A DNA stretch of 21,727 nucleotides from Phaeoceros laevis. Taxonomy: Eukaryota; Anthocerotophyta; Anthocerotopsida; Notothyladales. The stretch's first letter is position 1, and the number at the start of each line of letters is the position of its first letter. The stretch spans positions 1-21,727 of the forward strand of contig JBNGIQ010009258.1 of assembly GCA_049999765.1 (NCBI GenBank). The letters are read 5' to 3'. Under the pieces are notes generated by a model, which was not told where the DNA came from, did not search any database, and worked only from the letters and a program-made list of their open reading frames with translations. The position numbers were made by a program, and so were the translations under genes. This document shows positions 19,569 to 21,727 of the stretch, in pieces.

Positions 19569-20710
19569 CCGCGACTGAAGGTAAGCTTTCCATCCATATC
19601 CAACAGCTCGTAATTTCTTCAGCCTGCAGATCCCCCGGTGCCTAGGTGCCTAGGTGCAGCCTCGGAGGCTGGCACAGGTAACCAAATCCCTTGGACATCC
19701 CTTATGTCAGCGGCTCTCATCTTGCCGCCTACAGTACTTGTATTTCTTTAAGCAAACATTACACGATTTGGCGGATGGATGAGCGCCCTTGGCGGCCCTG
19801 ACAGCAGGAAGCTCCCGCTTTACTCTACTTGCTCTTGAAGCATCTTTTCACAGAAGGCTTGCTTGCAAGCGTGGGTAAGGCGGCATGGATGGAGCCAGTT
19901 TACTTGTGAGGTTCTGGACACGGAAGGCTTTCCACAATGGAGCCTCAAGGAATTACAGGTTCCTATCCCCACGGTGATGAACCCCCTTGCGGGCCTTGCG
20001 TGTTCGCCACGAAGCTGGTGTTGCGCACATACACCGTTCTTCTGGCGATGGCCACTCTCCTCCTGATCAATGCAAACCTCTGAGGGTGACATCCAGAACG
20101 TCACCACCATAAACGACGAATTCGAAGATGAGCACCACCACAGGGCGTTGGACGACGCCAGGAACCTGTGAGAATCGATCTTCACTCTGGAGACTTTTGC
20201 TTTCATGAGCGCATCTGCTTCAAAAGGGGCCAGCTGACCAATTGCGTGTTGCTGGGTCCTGGGCGCAGGTATATTTTCGCCGTCATTTGCGCTGTAGTCG
20301 GGTTTGAGGTGTTGATGCTCCTTGTGGATTTGTGCAACCTGAGCACCTCTTGTTTTTCCTCCTCCGTTTGTTTCTGCCTTGAACAGGTGAGCTGCTATGA
20401 CATTGCATCCTACTCAAGATTGCATATTTGGTGAAAGCTTGCCGACACCGACTGTCGTTGAGTTGTGACCTACAGGTGCTTGCTTGTCTCATGCCTTCAC
20501 CCAATACAGCCCAGCTATCCTCCCTGACGAGGGACATCTACAAACCCAAGTTGGGCCTTATTCGTGTGCCACTATCATCCTAGCTCATTGCCTAAAACTT
20601 GGTCAAATATTGCCACCTCGAAAAAGCTGCTTTCGCTACTGCTGTGCTGTACAGTGGCCTTGGTATTCTTGGCTTTGCTCTCCAGAAGGCCTAGAGAGGC
20701 ATGTGATTGG
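19569..20710. other. Unassigned stretch with a short exonuclease-like fragment
   Basis: No complete gene is seen. A short plus-strand frame at 20070-20171 ends in a segment resembling the third exonuclease motif of DnaQ/ERI-type enzymes (see findings). A minus-strand open frame (20206-19820) overlaps it without a family match. The 8 bp word GTGCCTAG is repeated in tandem near 19639. Confidence 0.4.
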
Positions 20711-21145
20711 CTAGGAACGTGTTCGACTCATAGCCAGACTTGGCAGCAAACTGCCAAGAACTTTGCGAGCAGCCTCCAAGGACCCGCACTTTGCATGCAT
20801 GTCCAAAATGCTGCTGCCGACACCTACATCACTTTCGAACCCTCATTTTCTAATCTGCGCATGGAGCTTCTCCCCATCTTGAAGAGCTCCCACAGAGGCA
20901 CACGCTTGCAGAAGGCAAACGAATGTCACACTATCTGCTGTAGTCACGCCGTGCAGTTGCATACTTGCATAAAGAACCAAAGCATCTTGGCCAAGTCCGT
21001 GGTATACATATCCTGAGATCATTGCATTCCATGACACAACATTCTTTGTAGGCAATGTTTCAAACACTTTGCGCGCAGCCTCCAGGTTCCTGCATTTCGC
21101 ATACATGTCTACCAGGGAATTTCCAACAACGACATCAACTTCCAA
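20711..21145 (-). pseudogene. Pentatricopeptide repeat (PPR) protein pseudogene fragment
   Basis: Read on the minus strand, about 100 codons carry consecutive PPR motifs: VVVGNSLVDMYAKC with LEAARKVFETLP, then NVVSWNAMISGYV with DALVLYASM, then TFVCLLQACASVGAL with GEKLHAQIRK. A TGA at 20843-20845 interrupts the frame. The same frame then resumes with GFESDVGVGSSILDMHAKCG and LEAARKVLG, and ends at 20711-20713. Motif order and wording fit the PLS-type PPR proteins that act in organellar RNA editing or processing. The N-terminus and any E/DYW domain are missing, and sequence upstream of 21145 no longer reads as PPR, so this is a truncated relic with a premature stop. Confidence 0.8.
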
Positions 21146-21727
21146 GTACTACCACTAGTGTGACTACCAGAGATGCAAGGTACCTGCATTTTTGTGTGCG
21201 ATCCACCATTCATACCAGCTAAAGACAGGTGATGTTTCATCCTGGAATTAAATGTTCCGGAATTTCTGCCGTATCTTACGTGAGATATCCCTGAATCCAT
21301 CAAACAGCCAAGGTCAGGGCTTCGTCATTCTTGGGAGCTTCAGAGTCTGCACCGAATTTTTATTAGGGCAGCAAGATGCGAGCAGAGGAATAATACACGG
21401 GCTGCTTGTTTGTTCCAGGCCCTGTGGTGCAATTGAGGAGAGCTTGTGAGCCGCTCTGAGAGAAAGTTCAAATTTTTTCAGTGATGGAAGCAGCATGTAT
21501 GTCTCTACGGTCCGGGAAGCTAGGTACCAGGCTGGAAACAAAGCAGGACCGTTCGTTCTTAGCGGTGTCCTCCAGTGTAGGGCCCAATCGACAACGCCGA
21601 GCTCACTCCCGAAGGTATTTGGCTCTGCGAGCTGATGAGTTGATCCTTGCGCAGAGGAGAGGGATTTTGTTCCTTGGTATCGGTCAGGGCCTGAGAGAGA
21701 CCTAAAGTCGAGCCATTCGGCAGGAAG
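21146..21727. other. Right end, nothing recognised
   Basis: Short open frames only (for example 21541-21314 minus). The stretch may contain further decayed remains of the PPR gene, but no motif supports that. Confidence 0.4.

Overview
This window is nuclear DNA from a land plant. The evidence is a tonoplast-type sugar transporter with the long central loop found in plants, a plastid CbbY-type HAD phosphatase, a pentatricopeptide-repeat (PPR) relic, two proteins with transit-peptide-like N-termini, and genes split by GT-AG introns. Introns are short (about 70 to 200 nt), which fits a compact genome such as a bryophyte or another non-seed plant, but the species cannot be fixed from the sequence.

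Layout. Bases 1-3056 hold no recognisable gene: a GC-rich stretch (about 1550-2450) between more ordinary DNA, plus one diverged local duplication. Bases 3061-4548 are a decayed piggyBac-like DNA transposon flanked by TTAA on both sides. Bases 4553-7737 are AT-rich intergenic DNA with a three-copy ~98 bp tandem repeat, a (TAG)8 microsatellite and smaller repeats. A plus-strand alpha/beta hydrolase gene (7738-9831, eight exons, 344 aa) converges on a minus-strand tonoplast sugar transporter gene (13161-10453, five exons, 753 aa). About 720 bp upstream of the transporter start lies a second, internally deleted copy of the same piggyBac-like family in the opposite orientation (13881-14613). Then come two minus-strand genes in tandem: SPC12/SPCS1, a signal peptidase complex subunit (15815-15492), and the CbbY-like phosphatase (18202-16338, eight exons, 322 aa). 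The right end (18203-21727) is mostly unassigned. It contains a possible small charged ORF, a short exonuclease-like fragment and a PPR pseudogene.

The genes do not form an operon-like system. The phosphatase and the hydrolase both look plastid-targeted, the transporter acts at the vacuole and SPC12 in the ER. The most unusual content is the pair of related piggyBac-like elements embedded among ordinary plant genes. They share both ends, subterminal repeats and a TTAA target preference; one keeps a broken transposase carrying all three catalytic Asp motifs, and the other is a MITE-like deletion derivative in the likely promoter region of the sugar transporter. A second point of interest is a possible alternative last exon of the transporter, which would add 53 residues.

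Exon models were built by eye from splice signals, frame continuity and remembered family patterns. No alignment or expression data were available.
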